Positions 24,845 through 33,907 of a stretch of 64,000 nucleotides of DNA are shown here, piece by piece. The stretch is from Clostridia bacterium (GTDB lineage Bacteria; Bacillota; Clostridia; Christensenellales; Aristaeellaceae), in assembly GCA_017552535.1 (NCBI GenBank), contig JAFZPV010000038.1, positions 48,406 to 112,405 on the forward strand. The letters run 5' to 3'. Within the stretch, counting starts at the first letter, position 1. Each line of letters starts with the position of its first letter. The position numbers and the translations under genes are program-made. Under the pieces are notes generated by a model that worked only from the letters and a program-made list of their open reading frames with translations, ran no database searches and was not told the origin of the DNA.

Positions 24845-27529
24845 TCATTCCTCGCTCAGTGCGTTTTCGTCGTACAGCCAGTCCATGCAGATAAGGCTTT
24901 CTTCGTCAAGGCCCGCGTCTCTGGGCGAAACCGGCTCATTTAACGGTATCACGCCCGCCACGATGAACGCACCGGTGGAAAAGCGGATGGTGTGCTCACC
25001 GGCTTCGTATGTAAACGCATGCACGTTTACAGACTTTGCGCCCTTGATCTTGACCGCATGGGTCAGAAGGGTCGCGTAGCCGCCCCGGTCGTCCGCGTGT
25101 GTGTCTGTTTCCAGGCAGGGCGGAGAAAGCCACTCCACGCCCTTGTCGTCAAAATATCCGATCAGAATGCGTGCAGGTTCTTGAAGGCGCAGTCTCAGGG
25201 TGATGCCGCTAACGATCGCTTCACCCATGCCAAAGCGTATGCCCGTGAGTCCGCTTAATTCGCTCGCGCACAGCTCTATGGGTGAATCCTTGTCCGTAAA
25301 AGCAGGCTCACCGGGTACAAAGCAGTATTTCTCGCCGCCTGAAAGCACCTCAAAAGGTACCTCGGCGTATCTTACGGCGTCGCCGGGAGATGGGGGCTTC
25401 GGAAAAACGCCCTTTTCCATCAGGGCAACGTTTTTGCGGAAGGCCGCTGTTTCCTTCTCATACTCCGGAAGGCAGTCCCTCCAGTGGCCGTACAGGCTGC
25501 CGTCCGGGAACGGGATCTTCCTTTGCCGCGTCTGCATGCTGTTTGCATACAGATACGTTTCGTCCGTCAGGGCTGTAAGTTTACGGTAGGCGGAAAGCGA
25601 GCTTTCCATGTACATAAGCGCTTGCTTCAGCAGTTCCAGATCGCCCCTGCAGTTTTGGTCACAGGTGTATTTGTAAGAAAGCACCTTCAGCGCAGCTTTA
25701 ACTTTCTCGCACATAGACTTTGTAAACAAAGCGATGGCTGAAAGATCACGGATGAGCCTTTTGCATTCTTCGTTTCCGGACACGATCGTGCCCGTTGTTT
25801 TTTCGATCCTTACAGCCGTGCGTTCAAGCATATCCACAAGCGCCGGCGGCGTTTCTCCCGTATGGCTTTCGCCCGCCGCTTCTTTTTGGGCGTACGTCTC
25901 CAGCGTTTCCCCTGCGCGCGCGACGGAAGCGTAGAGTTCGCCGTTCGGACGGTAGCGGGCGGCGTTGGTGAGCTGGCTCATGGTCATGCCCAGGCTCATG
26001 GTCTGGCGGTTGCCTTCCGTGATGCCAAAGCGCGCGAGGAACTTGGTCTGGCACAGACCGGCAAGTGCGCAGGCTTCCAGGAGACGGGACGCGTCTTCTT
26101 CGCTGATGCCGTAAACATCCCGCATGCGCTTGTTCCAGTACAGGCGCTCCGCGTCCTCACTTCGGTCCGCATTCCAGGCATAGCGCAGCCAAGCTTCGAA
26201 CCACAGCCTGTCCCGGTCCATCTGCAAAAGCCGGGGATCGGCTTTGTCCGGCGAATACGGCCAGTCCCAGTAAAACAGCGGATACAGGTGCAGCCCTCCC
26301 CCGCCCAGCCTGTGGGTGGACGCCTGAACGCACTGGCGGATGTATTCGGGGCTGATAAAGCGGAAGGGTTCCAGGTCGGCCAGGATATGCACGTTGATGA
26401 TATGCTTTTTGCCGAGCGTGTGCATGCTCAGGTGGTTCTGCTGCCACTTTCCCCTGGGAAGCCGCGTGGTAAGCCCTTCGCCGTTATACTTCCACATGGT
26501 GTACAGGTTTTGATAGCCGCCCTCCACCATGCCCAGTGCCATTTCGGGATCGCAGTCGTGGCCGCGCAGGATAATGGGCGGTTCCCCGTTTAGTCCGGCT
26601 TCTTCTGCGCCCGCCTTTACAGCGGGCACGATGGTTTCGGCAAACCATCGTGCTTTGTTGTCGGCGCCCCGCAGGGCTTCGCCCAGGCACACCATGAGGC
26701 CCACATTGGGATACTCGGTCACGAAGCGTTTGATAGCCTCAAACGTATATTCCTTTACCAGCGGGTGGATCGTATCCTGTACGAGGCTCAGGCCGTGCGC
26801 CTCGGCAAAAGGCAGCGGGATATGGATATTGTAGAATTTTACCACCAGCCATATGCCGCGCCTGTCGCATTCGCGTGCAAGCCAGAGAAAGATCTCGTGG
26901 TTTTTCTGATAATCCTCCTCGGTGACTTCCAAAGCTTCGGGAAAGCGCTCGAGCTTTTGCAGGGACGAAAAAGGATGGCCGCTCCACAGATACAAAACGT
27001 TCGCCCAGTTTTCAAGCAGCATGTCCAGAAACTTTTCCCACAGCGGCTTATCGTAAAACCAACCAAATCGGTCCGGCGTGATCGGATATTCGTATGTGCG
27101 GCGCGGCGGTTCGACCGTGGTTTTCTGAAGGCCCACGCATGGACCGCGCAGTTCATAGGATGGTGCGTCATACGCGAGGAGCTCGTCAGGCACGCAGCCG
27201 GCTTCGGAAATGCGTTTGGCCAGGTACAGGCAGCCATACAGCGCGCCGGTCTCGTTGCCGCCGGCTACCGCGATGCCGCCCCCGGCCACGGTCTCCGCCT
27301 GATACGCTTCTCCCTCCGGTACCCCCGCATGATACAGAAGCGTTTCCTGCTCTTCCATCCGTCTGAGGGCTCCGCTGGCGCCGCGGACGCAGACCAGGAT
27401 CTCGCCTGTACGCGGAATATCGTCCCGGACGTATACTGCAGGGACGATACCGATACTTTTCAGCGCGTTTATGATCTTTTCCGCGCCGAAGCGCAGGCGC
27501 GGATGTTCAGCAGATAAAAGAATGTTCAC
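24845..27529 (-). CDS. putative glycoside hydrolase of unrecognised family, distantly GH67/GH20-like
   Basis: 894 residues, no signal peptide. Residues 1-150 resemble the N-terminal domain shared by GH67 and GH20 enzymes (AGGNETGALYGCLYLAKRI). A barrel-like middle follows (about 150-480), with RGPCVGLQ, WANVLYLWSG and LYPLFYWDWPY. Candidate acids are Glu284 in LGEAL and Glu387 in ADLEPF, about 103 residues apart. Next come a helical region (500-690) and a C-terminal beta region. The start is GTG, overlapping the upstream stop as GTGA. It is cytoplasmic, so it would act on imported oligosaccharides. I do not recognise a characterised homologue; alpha-glucuronidase-like activity is a guess. Confidence 0.65.
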   Translation of the reverse strand: MNILLSAEHPRLRFGAEKIINALKSIGIVPAVYVRDDIPRTGEILVCVRGASGALRRMEEQETLLYHAGVPEGEAYQAETVAGGGIAVAGGNETGALYGCLYLAKRISEAGCVPDELLAYDAPSYELRGPCVGLQKTTVEPPRRTYEYPITPDRFGWFYDKPLWEKFLDMLLENWANVLYLWSGHPFSSLQKLERFPEALEVTEEDYQKNHEIFLWLARECDRRGIWLVVKFYNIHIPLPFAEAHGLSLVQDTIHPLVKEYTFEAIKRFVTEYPNVGLMVCLGEALRGADNKARWFAETIVPAVKAGAEEAGLNGEPPIILRGHDCDPEMALGMVEGGYQNLYTMWKYNGEGLTTRLPRGKWQQNHLSMHTLGKKHIINVHILADLEPFRFISPEYIRQCVQASTHRLGGGGLHLYPLFYWDWPYSPDKADPRLLQMDRDRLWFEAWLRYAWNADRSEDAERLYWNKRMRDVYGISEEDASRLLEACALAGLCQTKFLARFGITEGNRQTMSLGMTMSQLTNAARYRPNGELYASVARAGETLETYAQKEAAGESHTGETPPALVDMLERTAVRIEKTTGTIVSGNEECKRLIRDLSAIALFTKSMCEKVKAALKVLSYKYTCDQNCRGDLELLKQALMYMESSLSAYRKLTALTDETYLYANSMQTRQRKIPFPDGSLYGHWRDCLPEYEKETAAFRKNVALMEKGVFPKPPSPGDAVRYAEVPFEVLSGGEKYCFVPGEPAFTDKDSPIELCASELSGLTGIRFGMGEAIVSGITLRLRLQEPARILIGYFDDKGVEWLSPPCLETDTHADDRGGYATLLTHAVKIKGAKSVNVHAFTYEAGEHTIRFSTGAFIVAGVIPLNEPVSPRDAGLDEESLICMDWLYDENALSEE

Positions 27530-28653
27530 CGGAAGGTACCCTCTATGTCTTTCCAGTTTTTCTCCGCGTGGGACATGAGTTTGTCGGCATCCGCCATGGT
27601 CATGGGCGGGAAGTAGAAAAACAGGGCGTTGGAGCCGTAGCGGGCCACCAGGGTATCGATGCGCCTGATCCAGTCGTCCACGCCGCCGTTATACACCTGC
27701 ACCCACAGGCCCTTGCCGGCGCGTTTGACCTGGTCGTATATCTCAAACCACTTCTCGTGCGTGCCGTCCGGGTTGTAGCTGCCGCTCGTCCACTGCAGGG
27801 CGTCGATGCCTTCGATCTCCATCAGCGCGGGCAGGTGCTTGATGGCGTCCGGACCGTCCAGGTGGTACAGCACGTTGTCTGCCCCTTTGGTCTGCTCGTC
27901 CAGCGCCGGCTGGATGAACTGCCTGAACTGTTTGGGGCTCATCATGGCGGAATAATCACATTGGAGCTTCACGGTGCGTCCGCGGCCCCAGATCTGGAAC
28001 ACGGTGTAGCAGCTGCTCTTTACCCCGTCCTCCTCGCGGCAGGCGAGATCGAAGAAGCTGTCGTAATACCGGTAATACAGGCTCTGCACCTGGCGGATGC
28101 GCTCTTCCACTTCCTCCGGTTCGTCCACCATATCATAAATGGTGTTCTGCGCTCCGCGAAGGGAAGCAAGCACGTCTATGTTTTCCATGATGTCGGGCAC
28201 GGCGAGGTAGTAGTCATCGCCCGCCAGCTTTTTGACGTCCCGGAAAAGCCGGATATGCTCGCTGAACCATTTGTTGTCGGGATCGAACGAAAGCGGCGGA
28301 TATCCTTCCCATTCGTCCACGCATTCCGTGAACCATACCGTGCCGGGCTTGAAGATGATGTCGCTGCCCAGATATGCCGCCATGGAGCCGGGGCCGAAAT
28401 CCAAAGAAACGTTTGGAAAGCTTTCCGCCAGAAACTCGTGACTGTCCGCCCAGAAGCGATATCTTTCGGCGATGCGGGCGGCGTCGCGATACTTGTCGAA
28501 CATGTCCCGGCTTTTAAGGGCTGCCGCTTTTTCCGGGTCTGCCTTTCCGGGTTTTTCCGCCACGATGCACATCAGCGGCGTGCCGGAAACGTTCTTCTTC
28601 CAGTAGCTGTCCCACCGGCGTTTGGTTTCATCCCAATTGCTTTTGGATATCAT
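27526..28653 (-). CDS. uroporphyrinogen decarboxylase-fold (UroD/MtaA superfamily) protein
   Basis: 375 residues of the UroD-like TIM-barrel superfamily, which includes heme pathway UroD and the corrinoid methyltransferases MtaA and MtbA. YHLDGPDA, with His264 and Asp266, occupies the place where MtaA-type enzymes have the zinc motif HxCG, so the zinc cysteine is missing. No heme gene and no corrinoid protein is nearby. It sits between GH31 and the 894-residue hydrolase in the sugar run, so a role in sugar metabolism is inferred. True heme UroD is unlikely. Confidence 0.75.
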   Translation of the reverse strand: MISKSNWDETKRRWDSYWKKNVSGTPLMCIVAEKPGKADPEKAAALKSRDMFDKYRDAARIAERYRFWADSHEFLAESFPNVSLDFGPGSMAAYLGSDIIFKPGTVWFTECVDEWEGYPPLSFDPDNKWFSEHIRLFRDVKKLAGDDYYLAVPDIMENIDVLASLRGAQNTIYDMVDEPEEVEERIRQVQSLYYRYYDSFFDLACREEDGVKSSCYTVFQIWGRGRTVKLQCDYSAMMSPKQFRQFIQPALDEQTKGADNVLYHLDGPDAIKHLPALMEIEGIDALQWTSGSYNPDGTHEKWFEIYDQVKRAGKGLWVQVYNGGVDDWIRRIDTLVARYGSNALFFYFPPMTMADADKLMSHAEKNWKDIEGTFR

Positions 28654-28663
28654 AGCCTCTCCG

Positions 28664-30955
28664 TCACTCTCCGAAGACTCTGAAGGGCACGTTCTCTCCT
28701 TTGCCGTTCAGAAGGCTTCTGTTTTTGTCGTTCCATGTATAGGTTTCCACCGTGTATTCCCCGTTTTCGTAGCCATAGCCGTCGCCGGCGTCCCGGTACC
28801 AGTCGAGTTTGCCGTCCGCTCCGGGGAAGACCCACATGACGGGCTCTTTGCTCATGGCTTCCCGCGCGCATACGCTCGTATCGACTGCAGGAATGACAGA
28901 GCCGGCTTTTACGAACAGAGGCAGTACGTAAAGAGGCGCTTCCGCTTCGTATACCGTCGGGCCGCATACGCGCTTTCCGGCGGCCATTTCATACCACATG
29001 CCCTGAGGCAGGTACACCTTGCGTTTTCTGGCTTTGTATTCGGTGACAGGGCAAACGAGGATCTTGTCGCAGAACAAATATTCGTCGTCGGTGCCGCGAG
29101 CTGCTTTATCGTCCGGGAACTCGAAGCCCAGAGGCTTCATGATGAGTCCGCCGTGCCTGGCAGTGAGGCCCGCCGCCGAATAGATATAAGGCAAAAGCTG
29201 GTAGCGGGCGCGGTTGTATTTAAGCGCCGCTTCGTATTCTTCGCCTCTCAGGTTGGTCAGTTCTCGCCGGATGTCCGTGCCGTGGCCGCGGAATACGGGC
29301 AGGAAAGCGGCGTACTGGTACCAGCGCACGAAAAGCTCGCGGTATTCGGGGTCGTTCCAGCCATCTTCATAATCTCCGTCCCAGTACCAGGGAGCGCCTC
29401 TTTTGACGAAGAAGGCGCCGATGTCCTGGGTCCACCAGGGCATGCCGGAGGCGCACATATCCAGGCCCACCGCGATCTGCTTTTTAAGCGTTTCCCACTT
29501 GGCTGAAATATCCCCCGACCACAGCACGGTGCCATAGCGCTGCTGGCCGGCCCAGGCGGAGCGGGTGAGATTGACCACGCGCTTGGTGCCACGCTCGCTC
29601 CTCTGCCCTTCCCACATAGTCATGGCGTGGTAGAATGGATACGCGCAGCCGTTGTCGGCGCCGATGGCGTCAGATGCCATGGAGAGGGTCTCCTGATACA
29701 TATCCTCGTCTTCCGGCTTTTCCTGATGCGACCATTCGCTGGTCCACGGTTCAGAAGAATCGCACCACCAGGCGTCCAGCCCGTGATCGAACAGGCCCTC
29801 TTTGGTCTGCTTCCAGTACAGTCTGCGGGCTTCGGGATCAAGGGCGTCGTACAGTTCGCCGCCGGGCAGAAGCAGATTTCTCCGCTTGAACTCGTCGTTC
29901 TGCGGGGCGTGGGGATTCATATTGGGCCAGATGGAGATCATCATCCTGACGTCCATATCGTGAAGCCGCTTCGTGAGCGCGTCCGGATTTGGGAAGCGCA
30001 CGGGATCAAAGCCTTTCTGTCCCCACTGCCCGTCCGGCCAGGAGCACCAGTCCAGCACCGCGCAGTCAAGTCCGATGCCGGCCTTGCGGTAGCCTTCGGC
30101 AAGACGGATTATTTCGTCCGCGGTCTCGTATCTTTCCTGCGACTGCCAGTATCCGTACGCCCACGCGGGCAGCAGCGCGGGCCGTCCGGTCAAATAATGA
30201 TAGCCCCTGACCGCCTGCTCGCAGGTGCCGGGGATGATATAGTAGTCCAGTTTTTCAACGCCCGAAAAATACAGGTATGATCCTTCGGATGTATCGTTAA
30301 AGATGAAAGGGCAGCCGCAGTCGATGAGCAGGCCGTAGCCGCCGGTGGAAACAAAGAACGGCAGCGCGATGGATCGGTTCGCCTGGCACAGATACAGTTT
30401 GCGTCCGCGCAGGTCAGCGGGGCCGCTTTCCGGCTGCCCCAGGCCGTACAGGGCTTCCTCGGGGCGGAATGAAAGCGGCAGTCGGGCACGGTACAGGCGC
30501 TTGTATTCGTCTCTGGGCGCGTCCCTTACCACAGTCTTTACGCCGTCCGCGGTCTCCACCGTCTCCGTCTGCGCCTCGGCCCCGCGGGCGACACGGCGTG
30601 CCGTATAGGCTTCCATGGTCTTTAAGCCGTCCTCGGAAAAGACCGGTCTTCCGGACAGGTCTTCCGCGCTGAAAGTGCCGTCCAAGGTGGACAGCCGGGC
30701 GCGCAGGCTTCCGTTTGTAATCAGGATGCAGCCGTCTGCTTTTGACACGCTTTTGGATTTGGCAGTGCTCCAGTCGATCAGGAACGGGCTTTCTTCCGCC
30801 TGCGTTTCCTCGCCGCGGAAAAAGGTCACGCGCATAATGTCCCTTTCCAGGCACTGAACGCGGGTCACACCGTATTCGCTTTTGATGACAGCGCCGCTTT
30901 CAAAGATCTCTTCGGATAGCGCGCGCCTTTCGGGTCTGTGCGGGGCTTTCAGCAT
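28664..30955 (-). CDS. GH31 family alpha-glycosidase (alpha-xylosidase or alpha-glucosidase)
   Basis: 763 residues: an N-terminal beta-sandwich with FRPEEALYGLGQPESG, a catalytic barrel with nucleophile Asp399 in WWCDSSEP and likely acid/base Asp482 in LWSGDIS, and C-terminal beta domains. AVLDWCSWP and PVFRGHGTD fit GH31. No signal peptide, so it acts on imported oligosaccharides. Alpha-xylosidase on xyloglucan fragments would fit a plant-glycan locus, but the specificity is not proven by these motifs. AAGGAG lies 6 bases before the ATG. Confidence 0.9.
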   Translation of the reverse strand: MLKAPHRPERRALSEEIFESGAVIKSEYGVTRVQCLERDIMRVTFFRGEETQAEESPFLIDWSTAKSKSVSKADGCILITNGSLRARLSTLDGTFSAEDLSGRPVFSEDGLKTMEAYTARRVARGAEAQTETVETADGVKTVVRDAPRDEYKRLYRARLPLSFRPEEALYGLGQPESGPADLRGRKLYLCQANRSIALPFFVSTGGYGLLIDCGCPFIFNDTSEGSYLYFSGVEKLDYYIIPGTCEQAVRGYHYLTGRPALLPAWAYGYWQSQERYETADEIIRLAEGYRKAGIGLDCAVLDWCSWPDGQWGQKGFDPVRFPNPDALTKRLHDMDVRMMISIWPNMNPHAPQNDEFKRRNLLLPGGELYDALDPEARRLYWKQTKEGLFDHGLDAWWCDSSEPWTSEWSHQEKPEDEDMYQETLSMASDAIGADNGCAYPFYHAMTMWEGQRSERGTKRVVNLTRSAWAGQQRYGTVLWSGDISAKWETLKKQIAVGLDMCASGMPWWTQDIGAFFVKRGAPWYWDGDYEDGWNDPEYRELFVRWYQYAAFLPVFRGHGTDIRRELTNLRGEEYEAALKYNRARYQLLPYIYSAAGLTARHGGLIMKPLGFEFPDDKAARGTDDEYLFCDKILVCPVTEYKARKRKVYLPQGMWYEMAAGKRVCGPTVYEAEAPLYVLPLFVKAGSVIPAVDTSVCAREAMSKEPVMWVFPGADGKLDWYRDAGDGYGYENGEYTVETYTWNDKNRSLLNGKGENVPFRVFGE

Positions 30956-30970
30956 ACGCAGCTCCTTTCG

Positions 30971-32476
30971 TCACTTCGCGATGAGCATAATACCCATGTA
31001 CTGCTTCTTGGGTAGATCGATGCGGAACTCGCCTTTGAACGTACCGGCGTAATCACACTTCATCTCCCACGTATCCAGCACATAGGCTTCGTATTCCGTT
31101 TCGTCATTCAGATGGAATTCGCGGAAATACGGGCGCATGAAGCTGTAATAGTACAGATAAAACTTTCCGGCGTACTGCCTTTCCAGGGGAACGGCGCTCA
31201 CTTCGTCAGAGCGGCGGGCTTCGTTTGGCTTTAAGCCGTTGCCGGGGCAGCGTTTCAGGATATTCATAAGGAAAGCAAATCTTTTGTGGCTTTCGCCGTG
31301 CAGCTTTCCGCCGTGCGACCACCAAAGGATATCGTCGTATCCCGTCATGGTCTCGCCGTGGCCCGGATATCCGCCGCGCAGCGCGGTCTCCCAGAAGCGC
31401 CTGAGCATCTCTTCGCCAGTGATGTTGCCCCAGCCGAACTGGATGTCGCCTTCGTAGGCGATCTCGTCCATCACTACGGGCTTACGGTACATATCGCGCC
31501 ATCTATCGGTGTTTTCCACCGTGGAGTAGGTATCGGTGCGCTGGATGGAGCAGTGCGTGCACCAGGGCCGGGAGAAATCGTATATGTGGCGGCAGTTGTG
31601 GATGGAGCGCATGTGACGGTACGGGTCTTTTTCACAGATCGTGTGTGCGATGCTCAGCCAGTCGGCGTCTGACTTTTTCATCAGGTCGTATTCGTTGGCC
31701 AGTGACCACCACACATTATGGTAGGCGCTCAAGCGGGAAACGATGTAGCGCACGTACAGAAGGTCCTCTTCCGGCGTCAGAAGCGAAAAGCCCCAGCGGT
31801 CGTAGGGATGGAAAAGGATGATGTCCGCCTCGATCCCCATATTGCCAAGCCTTTCCACACATTTTTCCAGATGCCTGAAGTGGGCGGGATTAAAGCGTTT
31901 AAGATCCCAGTCGTTCCCTTCCGCGCGCCCGTTAAAGAGATTGAAGTTCTTTTTTGTGAGCACGGAGGAATCCATGGGCGTGCCCTCATAGGGATACGAG
32001 CGCGGCTCGTGGAGGTTGTACACGTAATGCTTCGGGAACACGCAGAAGCGGATCTTGTTGAAGGCGCTTTGGGAAAGCGTTTCAAAGGTCTGCTCTATGA
32101 GCTCGTCCGACTGCAGGTGCCACACATAGCAGGTCGTGCCGATGCTTATGTAAGGTGTACCGTCAGAATATGCCAGCGCCCAGGTATTCTGTACGCGCAC
32201 GGGCCCATGGTTCCCGGGGCGCGCAGGCAAAACGGTAAAAGTGCCCGTTTTTTTGCCGGAAAGAAAGCTTGCCGTGAGCTCGTAAGAGTACTCGCCTTCA
32301 AAAGAAGGCATGAAGCGCGCGATATACCGTCCGTCTCCGTCGTAAAAGCCGTCGACCTCTGCGCTTTCGTTCCGGCTTTCCACCTTCAGGCGTACCCACT
32401 GTTCGGTAAACGGATTTCCGTCAGAAGGGCCCTCTATCTCCGTTTGCCAGACGCCCCATTTCGTCACTTCCGTCAT
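30971..32476 (-). CDS. apiosidase-like TIM-barrel glycoside hydrolase (DUF5060/DUF4038/DUF5605 type)
   Basis: 501 residues. An N-terminal beta domain of DUF5060 type (about 1-85) has EGEYSYELTASF. A barrel of the apiosidase-like (DUF4038, GH140-related) fold has the acid/base candidate Glu262 in SLANEYD and the nucleophile candidate Glu338 in VMDEIAYEG. A C-terminal DUF5605-like beta domain has YLYYYSFMRP. GH140 releases apiose from rhamnogalacturonan II, but this relative is only distantly similar and its substrate is open. Cytoplasmic; GGAGG lies 5 bases before the start. Confidence 0.82.
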   Translation of the reverse strand: MTEVTKWGVWQTEIEGPSDGNPFTEQWVRLKVESRNESAEVDGFYDGDGRYIARFMPSFEGEYSYELTASFLSGKKTGTFTVLPARPGNHGPVRVQNTWALAYSDGTPYISIGTTCYVWHLQSDELIEQTFETLSQSAFNKIRFCVFPKHYVYNLHEPRSYPYEGTPMDSSVLTKKNFNLFNGRAEGNDWDLKRFNPAHFRHLEKCVERLGNMGIEADIILFHPYDRWGFSLLTPEEDLLYVRYIVSRLSAYHNVWWSLANEYDLMKKSDADWLSIAHTICEKDPYRHMRSIHNCRHIYDFSRPWCTHCSIQRTDTYSTVENTDRWRDMYRKPVVMDEIAYEGDIQFGWGNITGEEMLRRFWETALRGGYPGHGETMTGYDDILWWSHGGKLHGESHKRFAFLMNILKRCPGNGLKPNEARRSDEVSAVPLERQYAGKFYLYYYSFMRPYFREFHLNDETEYEAYVLDTWEMKCDYAGTFKGEFRIDLPKKQYMGIMLIAK

Positions 32477-32488
32477 GTGCGCCTCCCG

Positions 32489-33892
32489 TCAGCTGTGGCG
32501 GTACACGTCCCAGCCCATGTAGTTGCCAAGGGCTTCCTCCAGCACATCCGCGCACTTGGCCTGGCACAGTGCAACATGGTGCTCGTAGCCGTTCTTTGCC
32601 GCGTAGAGCATCAGGCCATTCAGGTCGGGCACTTCGCATACCGCAACGCCGCCGAAGGTGGGCAGCGGATCGTCGGTGAATTTTCCTTCGCCCAGATAGC
32701 AGCGGATGCGGCCGTTCACGTCGTCCGTGGATACCTTGAGGAACGTCATGTCGGAAGGACGCACGCGGCCCTTGAGCGCACCGAAGCTCACGTCGCGGCC
32801 CAGGGTGGTGGCAAGGATGTCCAGTTCGCCGATCTCGGGCTTGTCCTTAAAGGCGCAGGCCGGATAATTGGAGCAGTGCACGTTGATGCACTTGTTCGGC
32901 TCGTTTTTGTAATTGTTATTCCAGTCCTGATAGATCGGCGGAACGCCGCCGGCTTTCAGGAGCGCCAGCATGCTCACGGCGCCCATGATGTCCGTTTCGC
33001 AGGCGCTGGGACGGCCCTTCTGCCCCATCATGCTCATGACCAGGCACATGGCGCAGCCGTAGTTCGCCTCCACGCTGTCCCAGCACTGAATGGCGCTGGC
33101 GTCGCAGTGGTGCGCGTCCATCCAGTCTTCGATGGCGATGCAAAGCTTTGCCTGCTTTTCCACCTTGTAGTCTTCGATGCCGCACAGTACGTTTCCGTAG
33201 GCGCGGATCTCGTTTATCTTCGCCTGCACGCGCTCTGCATCCGTGATCTGCCCGATGTCCGCCATGATCTCGCTGAAGTCTTCCGTTTCAATGGTGATGC
33301 CTGAAGCCTGCAGGAGCTTTTCAGAGTAGCGTACGGTACGGAAGGGCATAACACGCGCGCCGATCTGGGCGATGCGCGCGTTTCGCAGGGCCTTTACCAC
33401 CGCGCATACACGTGCGAAGCGCTCCACATCCGCTTTGAATTCTTCGCCGTCCACGGGGCAGGTGTGCCGGGCGGTCAGAGAGTATTTGATGCCCTGCTGG
33501 CGCAGGTTGTTGCACAGGCTCAGCTTTCCGCAGAAAGCGTCACGGCGGTTTTCAAGCTGCAGCCTGTCGAAATCGTCGTCGCAGGCCTGGATCAGGATCG
33601 GGCAGGAAAGGCCGCTCTTTTTGATGGCGTCAGCCACGCCGGTCTCTTCGCCGAAATTGGGAAGGCACACGATGATGCCGTCGATCTCGTCCGAGTGCGC
33701 CTTGAACAGCTTTGCGCATTTGAGCGCCTCGTCGTAGGTCATGGTCTCTCCCATGTAGGTATCTTCCGTGGAAAGGGTGATGACGTCGTGTCCCCACTCC
33801 TTCATGCAGGCGAGCAGCTTTTCGCGGGCAGCAGCCACCAGATGGTCGGGAAAGAAACTGCGGTTGGATACGATCACTCCGAATGTAGCCAT
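32489..33892 (-). CDS. L-fucose/L-arabinose isomerase-family sugar isomerase
   Basis: 467 residues with the FucI/AraA-type fold: an N-terminal Rossmann-like half (IDGIIVCLPNFGEE), a middle domain and a C-terminal beta domain. It should convert an aldose to a ketose with Mn2+. ATG 33892 is chosen: GAGAGG lies 8 bases before it, whereas the in-frame GTG at 33901 abuts that site. The next gene upstream encodes an FGGY kinase and two further on encode a split transketolase, so it probably supplies the ketose they use. The exact sugar cannot be read from the sequence. Confidence 0.85.
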   Translation of the reverse strand: MATFGVIVSNRSFFPDHLVAAAREKLLACMKEWGHDVITLSTEDTYMGETMTYDEALKCAKLFKAHSDEIDGIIVCLPNFGEETGVADAIKKSGLSCPILIQACDDDFDRLQLENRRDAFCGKLSLCNNLRQQGIKYSLTARHTCPVDGEEFKADVERFARVCAVVKALRNARIAQIGARVMPFRTVRYSEKLLQASGITIETEDFSEIMADIGQITDAERVQAKINEIRAYGNVLCGIEDYKVEKQAKLCIAIEDWMDAHHCDASAIQCWDSVEANYGCAMCLVMSMMGQKGRPSACETDIMGAVSMLALLKAGGVPPIYQDWNNNYKNEPNKCINVHCSNYPACAFKDKPEIGELDILATTLGRDVSFGALKGRVRPSDMTFLKVSTDDVNGRIRCYLGEGKFTDDPLPTFGGVAVCEVPDLNGLMLYAAKNGYEHHVALCQAKCADVLEEALGNYMGWDVYRHS

Positions 33893-33907
33893 ATCATGCA
33901 CCTCTCG

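Noticed and set aside
31718-33304. 528-codon open frame on the + strand
   Set aside because: Antisense to the apiosidase-like hydrolase and isomerase genes; composition is that of a shadow frame.
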